Source: Georgenia subflava (GTDB lineage Bacteria > Actinomycetota > Actinomycetes > Actinomycetales > Actinomycetaceae). Taken from it: a stretch of 64,000 bases of DNA. The stretch is taken from contig NZ_VUKD01000006.1 of assembly GCF_009193155.1 (NCBI RefSeq), forward strand, positions 81,601-145,600, in the 5' to 3' direction. How positions within the stretch are numbered: the first letter of the stretch is position 1; every line of letters starts with the position of its first letter. Positions 37,840 through 47,863 of this stretch are shown piece by piece. Position numbers and translations under genes: made by a program. The notes under the pieces were generated by a model. It was not told where the DNA came from, searched no databases, and saw only the letters and a list, made by a program, of their open reading frames with translations.

Positions 37840-37924
37840 TCCGACTGTGCAGGAACCGCACCCGCGGAGTGGTTCGCGTGTGCAGGCACCCGGCAGCCGC
37901 GGAGTGGTCCGGCTGTGCATGAAC
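37826..37924. repeat. Three 31-bp tandem repeats spanning the end of the binding-protein gene
   Basis: Units at 37826-37856, 37859-37889 and 37894-37924 share CCGCGGAGT-GT--CG--TGTGCA-G-AC. The first includes the last codons and the stop of the binding-protein gene; the others are intergenic. Short spacers of two and four bases separate them. Confidence 0.75.
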
Positions 37925-37960
37925 CCGGCACCCCGGCCGCACGGCCGGGGTGCCGGGTTC
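37921..37960. terminator. Hairpin terminator of the siderophore operon
   Basis: Arms 37921-37939 and 37942-37960 are perfectly complementary (18 bp with a GCAC loop). No T tract follows. The position, 80 bp after the last transport gene, suits an operon terminator. The rest of the gap to 38111 holds nothing I recognise. Confidence 0.7.
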
Positions 37961-38111
37961 CAGCATGTACAGGTAGAAGAATGCTCGCGCGCGTCGCGGA
38001 GCGGCCGGGGTTGGCGGCCCGCCATTGACGAAGTGGGCTCCCCGCGACGGCACACCGTCGACGAAGCATGCTCCCGTTGACGGCACGCCGACCGGAGGGG
38101 ATCATCCGGGG

Positions 38112-38558
38112 ATGAGCGTCGTGCCGCTGTCGCCGCGATCGCGCTGGGTCACCGACCCGCGTGGCGCCGGTCGCGGCGTCCGCATCTCCACCCACCCGGA
38201 GGCCGGTGTCCTCGTGCTGAGTGTGTGGAAGGCAGACGTGTGTGTCGCCACCACCCGCCTCCCTCCGCACGAGGCGGCGGAGCTCGTCGCGGCACTCGCG
38301 GAGAGTCTCGCCGAGCTCGCCGCAGACCCGGTCGGACCACAGGCCCCCGCCGGACATGGCGGGCGGCAGCGGACGGTGCAGCCGGCCGGCACACAGCGGA
38401 CGGCGCAGCATGGCGGTCCGCAGGGGACGGCGCAGCATGGCGGTCCGCAGGGGACGGCGCAGCATGGCGGTCCGCAGCGGACCGTGCAGCCGGGCGGTCC
38501 GCAGCGCACCGCGCGACCCACGGCAGGTACCGGTCCGTCCCTTCCCGACGTCTGCTGA
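38112..38558 (+). CDS. Unknown small protein with C-terminal nonapeptide repeats
   Basis: The 148-residue product is not recognised. The first ~75 residues look folded (SRWVTDPRGAGRGVRISTHPEAGVLVLSVWKADVCVATTRLPPHEAAELVAALAESLAELAA). The rest is five 9-residue repeats of type T-A/V-Q-H/P-G-G-P-Q-R/G, encoded by 27-bp tandem units, and a short tail. No signal peptide or membrane segment is seen. GGAGGGG lies about eleven bases before the ATG, a loose spacing. The next gene, thpR, begins ten bases after the stop. Confidence 0.65.
   Translation: MSVVPLSPRSRWVTDPRGAGRGVRISTHPEAGVLVLSVWKADVCVATTRLPPHEAAELVAALAESLAELAADPVGPQAPAGHGGRQRTVQPAGTQRTAQHGGPQGTAQHGGPQGTAQHGGPQRTVQPGGPQRTARPTAGTGPSLPDVC
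38373..38507 (+). repeat. 27-bp tandem repeat, five units, in frame
   Basis: Units start at 38373, 38400, 38427, 38454 and 38481; the second and third are nearly identical and the outer ones more diverged. They encode TVQPAGTQR, TAQHGGPQG twice, TAQHGGPQR and TVQPGGPQR. Copy number is likely to vary between strains. Confidence 0.85.
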
Positions 38559-38567
38559 CCTCGCCCG

Positions 38568-39215
38568 ATGCGCCTGTTCGTCTCCCTGCCGTTGCCTGCG
38601 ACCGTCCAGGACCATCTCGGTCTCGCGGTCAACTCGGTGACGGCGCAGGACCCGGTTCCCGACCTCAGTCGTGGACCGCGCGCACTGCGGTGGGTTCCCG
38701 CGGAGCAGCGGCACATCACGCTGGCCTTCTACGGCGAGGTCCCCGACGGCGCCCTCGGGGACCTCACGGAGCGGCTGACGGAGGTCACGAGCGGCTTCGC
38801 GCCGATGCGGCTGCAGCTCCGCGGCGCCGGGGTCTTCTCCCGACGCACGCTCTGGGTCGGCGTCCACGAGGGCAGTCGTGCGGCCGGCGGGCGATGGTTG
38901 TGGGACGAGGAGACCGGCGAGGGGCAGACCGGTCGGCTGGTCGACCTCATGGCGGCCCTCGAGGACGCCGGCGAGCCGTTCTCCCACGTCGAGCGACGCA
39001 ACCGCCACCGCGCCCACGTGACCCTCGCCCGGCTCAGCAACCGCCGCCCCGAGGACGCCGAGCTCACGCGGCGCGCGCAGGCACTGTCGGTCTACGCGGG
39101 GCCACCGTGGACGGCCACCCACGCACGGCTCATGGTTTCCGACCTCGGGGCCGGCAAGGGCGGCGGACCGATCCACGAGACGATCGCGGACCTGCCTCTC
39201 GTCGGGGCGCCCTGA
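38568..39215 (+). CDS. thpR: ThpR, RNA 2',3'-cyclic phosphodiesterase (2H family)
   Basis: This 215-residue protein belongs to the 2H phosphoesterase family, historically called 2'-5' RNA ligase. Members open 2',3'-cyclic phosphates on RNA. The two catalytic HxTx motifs are present: RHITLAFYGEV near residue 49 and RAHVTLARL near residue 150. The N-terminal MRLFVSLPLP strand is typical. It follows the repeat-bearing small gene after ten bases and may be co-transcribed with it. Confidence 0.88.
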   Translation: MRLFVSLPLPATVQDHLGLAVNSVTAQDPVPDLSRGPRALRWVPAEQRHITLAFYGEVPDGALGDLTERLTEVTSGFAPMRLQLRGAGVFSRRTLWVGVHEGSRAAGGRWLWDEETGEGQTGRLVDLMAALEDAGEPFSHVERRNRHRAHVTLARLSNRRPEDAELTRRAQALSVYAGPPWTATHARLMVSDLGAGKGGGPIHETIADLPLVGAP

Positions 39216-39258
39216 CTCTGGGCGGACCTACTGACGTTCCGCAGACCTGCTCACGTTC

Positions 39259-39298
39259 GGCTGTGCACGCTCGCGCGTCTTTGGCTGTGCACGCTCGC
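39259..39298. repeat. 16-bp direct repeat before the DUF222 gene
   Basis: GGCTGTGCACGCTCGC occurs at 39259-39274 and 39283-39298, 24 bases apart, in the 165-bp gap after thpR. Each copy contains the palindrome GTGCAC. No function can be assigned. Confidence 0.6.
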
Positions 39299-39367
39299 AC
39301 GCTCCGCGCGAGGAGGCCTTCGGTTGGGGTTGGGCACACCTCGATCCTGGATGTCGGTGGTTCGAAC

Positions 39368-39373
39368 TAGTGT
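39368..39373 (+). promoter_or_regulatory. -10 element of likely leaderless DUF222 promoter
   Basis: TAGTGT lies seven bases before ATG 39381 with no Shine-Dalgarno. It supports that start against upstream in-frame alternatives. Confidence 0.45.
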
Positions 39374-39380
39374 CTGGATC

Positions 39381-41078
39381 ATGGTCAAGGACGACGCCGC
39401 GGGAGTCATCGGGGACGGGTGCCCGGTGTCGGTCGTGGTGCGCGCGAGCGACGACGGTCCGCAGCTGGAGCTGGTGGTGCCGGAGTCCGCGGTCGGGACA
39501 CCTGAGGCGGACGTGGCCCGCGAGATGATGCGCCTGGAGATGGGCCTGCCGTGGTGGGAGTGCGAGCCGGGGCTGTCGGTGCGCGATCCGGACGCGTCGG
39601 TGGTGCGTGCGGCGGCGGGGGTGGCGGCGGCTGGGTTCACCTCGCCGGCGGCGCGGCTGCTCGCTTCGACTGCTCCCGGTCCGACGTTGGTGGACAGGTT
39701 GGACCGGACCTCGCTCGCCGATGCCGATGACGCGGCGGTGGTGGAGCTGGTCGCGGCGTGGGAGCGGATCGCCTCGTGGGCGGTGTCGCAGCAGGCCAGG
39801 GCGATCACCGAGCTCGGGGCGCGGCGGCGGGCGGCGAACAGCAGCGCGGGGGCGAGGTCGGCGGTCTTCGAGGTCGAGGCCAGGTTGGGGATCACTCAGT
39901 ACGCCGCGGAGTCCAAGACCTCCCTCGCGCTGGGGCTGGAGGACTACCCGGTGGTGGCCGACGCGCTGAACAGTGGGCATATCGACGCCCGTAAGGCCGA
40001 GGTCCTCCTCCACGCCGAGCCGGGTCTGCCTGCCCGGGTGCGCCGGACGGTCCTGGACGAGCTGGTGCCGGAGGCGGACACGCTGACGGTGCCGCAGCTG
40101 CGGGAGAGGATCCGCGCGGCCGCCCTCGCGGCGGACGCGGCGACGGCCAGCCGGCGTCATGCCGAGGCGGTGGCCCGCCGGCACGTGTCGATCGAGCCGG
40201 CCGGGGACACGATGGCCTGGGTCAGCGCGTTCGTGCGCGCCGACCACGCCATGGCCGCCCGCACCGCCCTGGACGCCCTCGCGGTGGCCGCGAAGACCCC
40301 CGGGGACACCCGCACGCTGGACCAGCGTCGCGCGGATTCGTTCACCGATGTCTTCACCTCGATCCTCGACAACGGCGTCGACTTCTCGGGGCGGGCGTTG
40401 CCGGTGCTGCAGCGCCGCCGCCCGCACCTGCAGGTCACCGTCGCCGGTGGGACCCTGCTCGGGCTGGACGACCAGCCGGGCGTGCTGGGTGGGTACGGGC
40501 CGATCCCGGCCGAGCTGGCGCGGCGGATCGCGCAGGACGCGACCTGGCAGGCGTTGTTCACCGACGCCGGCACCGGTGAGTTCGTCGCGCTCGGGACGAA
40601 GGCGTACCGCCCGGGTGCGGACCTGACCCGCACCGTGCTCGCCCGCGATGTCACCTGCGTCTTCATGGGGTGCCGGATCCCGGCGTGGCGGTGTGAGATC
40701 GACCATCAGAAGTCCTACGACAAGGCCCTGGCCGACAGCGTCGTCCAGACCGATCAGGACAAGGTCGACACCAAGTGCCACTCCCACCACGACGTCAAGA
40801 CCGCCAAGCTCTGGGACACCACCCGCGACCCCACCACCGGTATCACCTGGTGGAGAGCACCGACCGGACACCGCTACGCACGCAAGCCCGTCCGACCGCC
40901 CGGACCACCACCGACCGGCCCACCACCGGCCAGACCACCGACCGGCCCAGGTGCCGGGCGACCACCCGCGGGCCCAGCCCCGGGCCGACCCAGGAGCACA
41001 CCGGCGACGGACAAGCCACCTGCCGCGGGCGGATCAACCGACCCCTGGGGCACGCCAGACGGGCGCCCGCCCTTCTGA
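39381..41078 (+). CDS. DUF222 / HNH endonuclease-domain protein
   Basis: The 565-residue product has the long helical DUF222 (13E12-type) domain (VELVAAWERIASWAVSQQARAITELGARR, AAESKTSLALGLEDYPVVADALNSGHIDARKAEVLL). A C-terminal HNH motif follows: CVFMGCRIPAWRCEIDHQKSYDKA ... TKCHSHHDVKTAKLW. A Pro/Gly-rich tail of about 70 residues ends the protein. Such genes occur in many copies in actinobacterial genomes and are sometimes suspected of being mobile or selfish, but their role is unproven. No terminal repeats or transposase accompany this copy. The promoter spacing favours ATG 39381. Confidence 0.85.
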   Translation: MVKDDAAGVIGDGCPVSVVVRASDDGPQLELVVPESAVGTPEADVAREMMRLEMGLPWWECEPGLSVRDPDASVVRAAAGVAAAGFTSPAARLLASTAPGPTLVDRLDRTSLADADDAAVVELVAAWERIASWAVSQQARAITELGARRRAANSSAGARSAVFEVEARLGITQYAAESKTSLALGLEDYPVVADALNSGHIDARKAEVLLHAEPGLPARVRRTVLDELVPEADTLTVPQLRERIRAAALAADAATASRRHAEAVARRHVSIEPAGDTMAWVSAFVRADHAMAARTALDALAVAAKTPGDTRTLDQRRADSFTDVFTSILDNGVDFSGRALPVLQRRRPHLQVTVAGGTLLGLDDQPGVLGGYGPIPAELARRIAQDATWQALFTDAGTGEFVALGTKAYRPGADLTRTVLARDVTCVFMGCRIPAWRCEIDHQKSYDKALADSVVQTDQDKVDTKCHSHHDVKTAKLWDTTRDPTTGITWWRAPTGHRYARKPVRPPGPPPTGPPPARPPTGPGAGRPPAGPAPGRPRSTPATDKPPAAGGSTDPWGTPDGRPPF

Positions 41079-42584
<1,506 letters not shown>

Positions 42585-42585
42585 C

Positions 42586-45207
42586 ATGCCTTACGTCCCG
42601 CTGACCTGGCTCGCCGAGCACACCGAGGTCCCTGCCGGCACCACTGCCGCCCAGCTCGCCGCGGACCTCGTGAAGGTCGGGCTCGAGGAGGAGTCGATCG
42701 TCCCGCCCGCCGTCACCGGCCCGCTCGTCGTCGGCCGGGTGCTCTCCGTCTCGAAGGAGGAGCAGAAGAACGGCAAGACGATCAACTACTGCCGCGTCGA
42801 CGTCGGGCAGGCGCACAACGACGCCCCCGGCACCGGCAAGGAGCCGTCCGACCTGCCCAGCCGCGGCATCATCTGCGGCGCGCACAACTTCGCCGCCGGT
42901 GACCACGTCGTCGTCGCCCTCCCCGGCACCGTGCTCCCCGGTCCGTTCCCGATCGCGGCACGCAAGACCTACGGGCACACCTCCGACGGGATGATCTGCT
43001 CCGCGCGTGAGCTCGGCCTCGGCGAGGACCACGACGGCATCATCGTGCTCGAGGAGCTGCTCGGCCCCGACGCCGTCCCCGCCCCGGGCGCCGACGCCGT
43101 CGCGCTGCTCGGGCTGGGGACCGAGGTCCTCGAGATCAACGTGACCCCCGACCGCGGGTACTGCTTCTCCATGCGTGGCGTGGCCCGCGAGTACTCCCAC
43201 TCCACCGGAGCGGCGTTCACCGACCCCGGCCTGCCCGAGAACCTCCCGGGCCCGCTGCCCGCCGCGACGCCGGACGGGTTCGCCGTCGAGGTCGACGACG
43301 TCGCGCCCGTCAGCGGCACCGTCGGCTGCGACCGCTTCGTGACCCGCATCGTGCGCGGCATCGACCCGGCTGCCCCCTCGCCGGCGTGGATGGTCGAGCG
43401 ACTGAGCCAGGCCGGCATGCGTCCCATCTCCCTGGCGGTCGACGTGACGAACTACGTCATGCTCGACCTCGGCCAGCCGCTGCACGCCTACGACCTCGCC
43501 ACCGTCAGCGCACCGATCGTGGTGCGCCGCGCCGCGGCCGGGGAGACGCTGACCACCCTCGACGACGTCGAGCGACGCCTCGACCCCGAGGACCTGCTCA
43601 TCACCGACTCGCCTGACGGTGCCCGCGGCTCACGCGTGCTCGGCCTCGCCGGCGTCATGGGCGGCGAGGACACCGAGGTCTCCGCGAGCACTACCGACGT
43701 CCTCGTCGAGGCGGCGCACTTCGACCCCATCTCGGTCGCCCGCACCGCCCGCCGGCACAAGCTGCCCTCCGAGGCCGCAAAGCGCTTCGAGCGCGGCGTC
43801 GACACCCGCCTCCAGGCCGTCGCGGCCCAGCGGGTGGTGGACCTCCTCGTCGAGCACGGCGGCGGGACGGCTGACCCGGCCGTCTCCGACCTCGACAGCA
43901 CCGCGGCACCGGCACCGATCACCTTCGACCCGGCCGAGGCCTCCCGCCTCGTCGGCGTGGAGTACCCGCGCGAGCGGGTGCTCGAGCTGCTGCGCCGGAT
44001 CGGCTGCGCCGTCGTCCCGCTGGCCGACGGCGAGACCACGGTCGCCGGTGACGGCGCGGACGACGCCTCGCCCGCCGTGCGGGTCACCCCGCCGACCTGG
44101 CGGCCGGACCTCACGGGCGGCGCACACCTTGTCGAGGAGGTCGCGAGGCTCGCCGGCTACGACGAGATCCCCTCGGTGCTGCCGCCGGCCCCCGCGGGTC
44201 GCGGCCTCACGGTCGCGCAGCGCCAGCGTCGCGACGTCGCCCGGGCACTCGCCGAGCACGGCCTGACACAGGTGCTGTCCTACCCGTTCGTCGGCGACGT
44301 CCACGACCGCCTCGGCCTCGACGTCGACGACCCGCGGCGCACCACCCTGCGCCTGGTGAACCCGATCGCCGACGACGCACCCGCGCTGCGGACCTCGTTG
44401 CTCGACAGCCTGCTCGACACCGCCCGGCGCAACGTCTCGCGCGGCGCCGCCGAGCTCGGCGTCTTCGAGATCGGCCTCGTCACGCGCCCGGCCGGCATCC
44501 GGGCCGGCGCGGCGCCCGGGGTCGACCGGCGCCCGAGCGATGCCGAGCTGGCCGAGCTGCACGCCGCCGTGCCCGCCCAGCCGCGGCACGTGGCCGGCGT
44601 GCTTGCCGGGAACCTGACCCCGGCCGGCGTCTGGGGCGCCGGACGGCCCAGCGACTGGGCCGACGCGCTCGAGGCCGCCCGGCTCGTCGCCCGCACCGTC
44701 GGCGTCGAGCTGACCGCCCGCGCCGGTGACCTCGCGCCGTGGCACCCCGGCCGCTGCGCCGAGCTCGTGGTCGACGGTGCTGTCGTCGGGCACGCCGGCG
44801 AGCTTCACCCGAAGGTGACGGCGGCCATGGACCTGCCTGCCCGCACCGTGGCCTTCGAGCTGGACCTCGACGCGGTGCTCGCGGCGAGCCCGGCCGAGCC
44901 GATCCAGGTGGCACCGGTCTCGACCTTCCCGCTGGCCAAGGAGGACGTCGCTCTCGTGGTCGACGCGAGCGTCCCGGCCGCCGACGTCCACGCCGCCGTC
45001 GTGGAGGGCGCGGGCGAGCTCGCCGAGGAGGTCCGCCTGTTCGACGTCTACGCCGGCGACCAGCTCGGCGAGGGCAAGAAGTCCCTCGCCTTCGCGCTGC
45101 GACTACGGGCGCCCGACCGCACGCTCACGGCGGAGGAGACGGCGGCGGTGCGCAAGCGCATCGTCAAGGTCGCCGGCCAGCGCGTCGGGGCGGTGCTGCG
45201 TGCCTGA
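42586..45207 (+). CDS. pheT: PheT, phenylalanine-tRNA ligase beta subunit
   Basis: PheT supplies tRNA binding and the editing site that hydrolyses Tyr-tRNAPhe. The 873-residue product has the N-terminal OB/tRNA-binding domain (VVGRVLSVSKEEQKNGKTINYCRVDVG), B3/B4 editing domain (VPLTWLA; MLDLGQPLHAYDLATV; GLAGVMGGEDTEVS), B5 domain (VGVEYPRERVLELLRRIGCAV) and a C-terminal anticodon-binding domain (FPLAKEDVALVVDASVPAADVHAAVVEGAG). GGAAGGGG in the end of pheS serves as ribosome-binding site. The last codons belong to a tandem repeat shared with the next gene. Confidence 0.96.
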   Translation: MPYVPLTWLAEHTEVPAGTTAAQLAADLVKVGLEEESIVPPAVTGPLVVGRVLSVSKEEQKNGKTINYCRVDVGQAHNDAPGTGKEPSDLPSRGIICGAHNFAAGDHVVVALPGTVLPGPFPIAARKTYGHTSDGMICSARELGLGEDHDGIIVLEELLGPDAVPAPGADAVALLGLGTEVLEINVTPDRGYCFSMRGVAREYSHSTGAAFTDPGLPENLPGPLPAATPDGFAVEVDDVAPVSGTVGCDRFVTRIVRGIDPAAPSPAWMVERLSQAGMRPISLAVDVTNYVMLDLGQPLHAYDLATVSAPIVVRRAAAGETLTTLDDVERRLDPEDLLITDSPDGARGSRVLGLAGVMGGEDTEVSASTTDVLVEAAHFDPISVARTARRHKLPSEAAKRFERGVDTRLQAVAAQRVVDLLVEHGGGTADPAVSDLDSTAAPAPITFDPAEASRLVGVEYPRERVLELLRRIGCAVVPLADGETTVAGDGADDASPAVRVTPPTWRPDLTGGAHLVEEVARLAGYDEIPSVLPPAPAGRGLTVAQRQRRDVARALAEHGLTQVLSYPFVGDVHDRLGLDVDDPRRTTLRLVNPIADDAPALRTSLLDSLLDTARRNVSRGAAELGVFEIGLVTRPAGIRAGAAPGVDRRPSDAELAELHAAVPAQPRHVAGVLAGNLTPAGVWGAGRPSDWADALEAARLVARTVGVELTARAGDLAPWHPGRCAELVVDGAVVGHAGELHPKVTAAMDLPARTVAFELDLDAVLAASPAEPIQVAPVSTFPLAKEDVALVVDASVPAADVHAAVVEGAGELAEEVRLFDVYAGDQLGEGKKSLAFALRLRAPDRTLTAEETAAVRKRIVKVAGQRVGAVLRA

Positions 45208-45343
45208 GGCCGACGGCGGACCCGTGGGCGAGCGCGTGCCCGAGCACGACGGCGGACCCGTGGGCGAGCGCGTGCCTGAGCACGACGGTGGACCCGTGGG
45301 CCAGCGCGTGCCTGAGGACGACGGCGCACCTGCCGGCGTGCGC
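45200..45343 (+). repeat. 36-bp tandem repeat, four units, at the pheT/SDR junction
   Basis: Units start at 45200, 45236, 45272 and 45308. The first contains the pheT stop codon and the SDR start; units two and three are nearly identical. Each unit supplies a GTG in the SDR frame. Length is a multiple of three, so copy-number change would keep the frame. Confidence 0.88.
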
Positions 45344-46138
45344 GCGGTTCCCGTCGCGCGCACGGCCCTCGTCACCGGTGCCTCGCGCGGGATCGGTCGC
45401 GCCCTCGCCGTCGGCCTGGCTCGTGCCGGGCTCGACGTCGCCGTCCTGGCGCGTGACGCCGAGATGCTCGCCGAGGTCGCCGCGGAGATCGAGGGCCTGG
45501 GCCGACGCAGCGTGGTCGTCGCCGCGGACGTGACCGACGCGGCCGCGGTCGACGACGCCGTCGCGCGGGTCGAGAACGAGCTCGGCTCGATCGACCTGCT
45601 GGTCAACAACGCCGGACGCATCGACACCGAGGTGCCCCTGTGGGAGGCCGACCGCGACGAGTGGTGGTCGGTGGTCGAGACCAACGTGCGAGGCCCCTTC
45701 CTGCTCGCCCGCGCCGTCGTGCCCGGCATGCTCGCGCGTGGCGGCGGCCGGGTGATCGACCTCAGCTCGGGCGCCGGCACGCGGGACACCGACGACGCGA
45801 CGGCCTACAACGTGTCGAAGACCGCGCTCTTCCGCATCGGCGGGAGCCTGCACGCGGCCGGGTACGACCGAGGCCTGCGCACCTTCGAGCTGGCCCCCGG
45901 CGTCGTCGTGACGGACATGACGACGTCGATGCGGGCGCACGAGGACCGGACCGAATGGACCGACGTCGCGGACGTCGTCGAGCTGGCCGTGATGATCGCC
46001 CGGGGAGGCCTCGACGAGCTCTCGGGCCGGTACCTGCGCGCCGGCGCGGACACCCCGGCCTCGCTACGGTTCCGCCTCGGCATCGGTGACCCTGCCGATG
46101 CCACCCGGCGGCTGCGCGTGGCCGACTGGCCCGCCTGA
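45200..46138 (+). CDS. Short-chain dehydrogenase/reductase with repeat-rich N-terminus
   Basis: This SDR-family NAD(P)-dependent oxidoreductase has TALVTGASRGIGRALAVGLARAG (cofactor loop), LLVNNAGRIDTEVPLW (NNAG), IDLSSGAG with the catalytic serine, and YNVSK with the Tyr/Lys pair. The substrate is unknown. The GTG at 45200 overlaps the pheT stop by eight bases. The first 48 codons are four 12-residue units (type VPEHDGGPVGER), each beginning with an in-frame GTG, so translation might also begin at 45236, 45272 or 45308. The catalytic domain begins at about residue 52. Confidence 0.88.
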   Translation: MPEADGGPVGERVPEHDGGPVGERVPEHDGGPVGQRVPEDDGAPAGVRAVPVARTALVTGASRGIGRALAVGLARAGLDVAVLARDAEMLAEVAAEIEGLGRRSVVVAADVTDAAAVDDAVARVENELGSIDLLVNNAGRIDTEVPLWEADRDEWWSVVETNVRGPFLLARAVVPGMLARGGGRVIDLSSGAGTRDTDDATAYNVSKTALFRIGGSLHAAGYDRGLRTFELAPGVVVTDMTTSMRAHEDRTEWTDVADVVELAVMIARGGLDELSGRYLRAGADTPASLRFRLGIGDPADATRRLRVADWPA

Positions 46139-46345
46139 CGACCAACGCCTCCCGGCCGGTTCGCCGCCCGGCACGGCCCACGCACAACGCGCACGGCGGC
46201 CGACGAGTCCACCGACGGTCCGGCCCGGCCGGCGCGAGCGGCCCTCGGCTGACGACCCCCTCCCCTGTGCAAGGGCGCGTCGGCTCGAGACACTCTCCCA
46301 GTGAGGCGGGGCCGCACCGGTGCGGACCCGCGAGCTTCGGACGGG

Positions 46346-47767
46346 ATGGCGATGGGCGGCTCACGGCAAGGCCTGGTCACGTGTGCTGCGCTCGCCCTCC
46401 TGCTCGCGGTCGGCGGGTGCGGGGCCGACACCGGGAGCGTGCACGTCTCGACCGCCGACGGTGACCCGAGCCCGTCGTCGGCGGCTTCCCTGCAGCCGGC
46501 CGGCACGGTGCTCTGCGAGAACCTCGAGCCGATCCGGGCGCCGGACTCCGCCTACCGGGACGAGCCGGTCTACGTCGGCAACGAGCAGCCGACCGGGCAG
46601 GTGCGCGCCTGGGCGCAGCAGCAGCCCGGCTTCGAGGACCTGTGGCTCGATCGCGGGCGCAACGGCTGGGTGACCGTCGCCTTCGCCGGCGACGTCGCGC
46701 AGCTGCAGGCGGAGATCGAGGAGCGCTTCCCCGACGACGGGGTCGTAGCCGTGGAGGTCGAGCGCACGACGGCAGAGCTCCGTGACGTGGCCGAGCGGGT
46801 CGCCCCGGTGATCGTCGACGTCGGCCTCGCTCACGCCGACCTCGACCCCGGTCATCTCGTCGACCTGAGGCACGGTGTCGTCTCCGTCGACCTCGGGTTC
46901 CTCCTCGAGGAACGCCTCGCCCTCCTCGAGCCCTTCGCGGCCGACCCGGTGTGCGCCCAGGGAGCCCCGGCGTCGGAGTACGTCCCCCCTGGCCCGCAGC
47001 CGACCGCCGGTGACGGGTGGCGGCTGCTCGGCGCGGACCGGACCGGCGAGAACTGGCGCACCGGCGTCGCCACGACCCCCGAACAGTACGCAGCGCTCTG
47101 GGCGCAGGCCGGGCTGACCGGCCGACCTCCCGAGGTGGACCTCGGGCACGAGATCGTGCTCTGGTTCGGCTCGGTCGAGAGCTCGAGCTGCCCGAACCGG
47201 CTCGACGACGTGGTCGTGTCGGGCGACCTCGTGCACCCCGACATCGTCGCGCCGACGGAGTCAGGAGGGTGCACCGACGACGCGGGCGTGCACGCCTATG
47301 TGGTGGCCGTGGAGCGTGCCGTGCTGCCGGTCGGCCCGTTCATGGTCCAGCTGGACGGCAGCCCGTCCTGGGCCAGCGAGCCCCTGGAACAGACTGTGGT
47401 CGACGTCGATCTCTCGGCTCCCGGCGCCACTGCTGCAGATGACGAGATCGGACCCGACGAGGACTTCCGGCCGGTCTACCCGCCGGCCGACACCGGCAGC
47501 TACGTCGAGGTCGGGCTCCCGGTGAACTACCTGCTCCCTGTCGACCCCACCTGCGGTGTCGAACGCCTGGGAGAGCTCAACGGGGTGCAGTGGCTGTCCG
47601 AGCAGGGCCGTGACGTGCCGGCGGCGTGGCAGGAGCTCGTCACCGACGGGGCGCTGACGGTGGAGGCGACGGTCGAGGACCTGCCCGCGACCCTCACCGC
47701 CACCGCCGGTGGGACGACGCTGACCTACCGGCCGCTGCGCTCGACCGACCCGGCGACCTGCGGCTGA
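46346..47767 (+). CDS. Putative secreted lipoprotein of unknown function
   Basis: The 473-residue product has a signal peptide (MAMGGSRQGLVTCAALALLLAVGGCG) with a lipobox VGGC and the acylated cysteine at about residue 25. A Ser/Asp-rich linker follows, then two segments I do not recognise: LWLDRGRNGWVTVAFAGDVAQLQAEIEERFPDDGVVAVEVE and, after it, a region with four cysteines (SSSCPNRLDDVVVSG ... SGGCTDDAGVHAYVVAVER). It is probably anchored on the outer face of the membrane. GTG 46301 is an alternative start with GACACT six bases upstream. The preceding gap (46139-46345) holds nothing else recognisable. Confidence 0.72.
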   Translation: MAMGGSRQGLVTCAALALLLAVGGCGADTGSVHVSTADGDPSPSSAASLQPAGTVLCENLEPIRAPDSAYRDEPVYVGNEQPTGQVRAWAQQQPGFEDLWLDRGRNGWVTVAFAGDVAQLQAEIEERFPDDGVVAVEVERTTAELRDVAERVAPVIVDVGLAHADLDPGHLVDLRHGVVSVDLGFLLEERLALLEPFAADPVCAQGAPASEYVPPGPQPTAGDGWRLLGADRTGENWRTGVATTPEQYAALWAQAGLTGRPPEVDLGHEIVLWFGSVESSSCPNRLDDVVVSGDLVHPDIVAPTESGGCTDDAGVHAYVVAVERAVLPVGPFMVQLDGSPSWASEPLEQTVVDVDLSAPGATAADDEIGPDEDFRPVYPPADTGSYVEVGLPVNYLLPVDPTCGVERLGELNGVQWLSEQGRDVPAAWQELVTDGALTVEATVEDLPATLTATAGGTTLTYRPLRSTDPATCG

Positions 47768-47811
47768 CCCGGCGGCGAGCGGCGCTGAGCGCCAGACCTT
47801 CGGACCGGACA

Positions 47812-47831
47812 ACGGGGACATTGGTCCCGCC
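47812..47831 (+). promoter_or_regulatory. DosR/DevR-like operator upstream of the flavodoxin gene
   Basis: The sequence ACGGGGACATTGGTCCCGCC contains GGGAC-N4-GTCCC and matches about 14 of 20 positions of the mycobacterial DosR box TTSGGGACTWWAGTCCCSAA. Its centre lies about 42.5 bases upstream of the inferred transcription start at 47864, the classical position for an activator contacting RNA polymerase. Confidence 0.55.
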
Positions 47832-47863
47832 GCAGCGCGGGCAGCGGGCGGCACAGTTGAGAC

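Noticed and set aside
38373..38507. CRISPR array
   Set aside because: The 27-bp units are contiguous without unique spacers and encode an in-frame peptide repeat; no cas genes are present.
39351..39370. Possible tRNA T-loop (GGTTCGAAC)
   Set aside because: No acceptor, D or anticodon stems can be formed around it; it is part of the DUF222 promoter region.
39381..41078. DUF222/HNH gene as an intron homing endonuclease or insertion sequence
   Set aside because: There are no terminal inverted repeats, target duplications, intron structure or transposase; it is a stand-alone gene of a common actinobacterial family.
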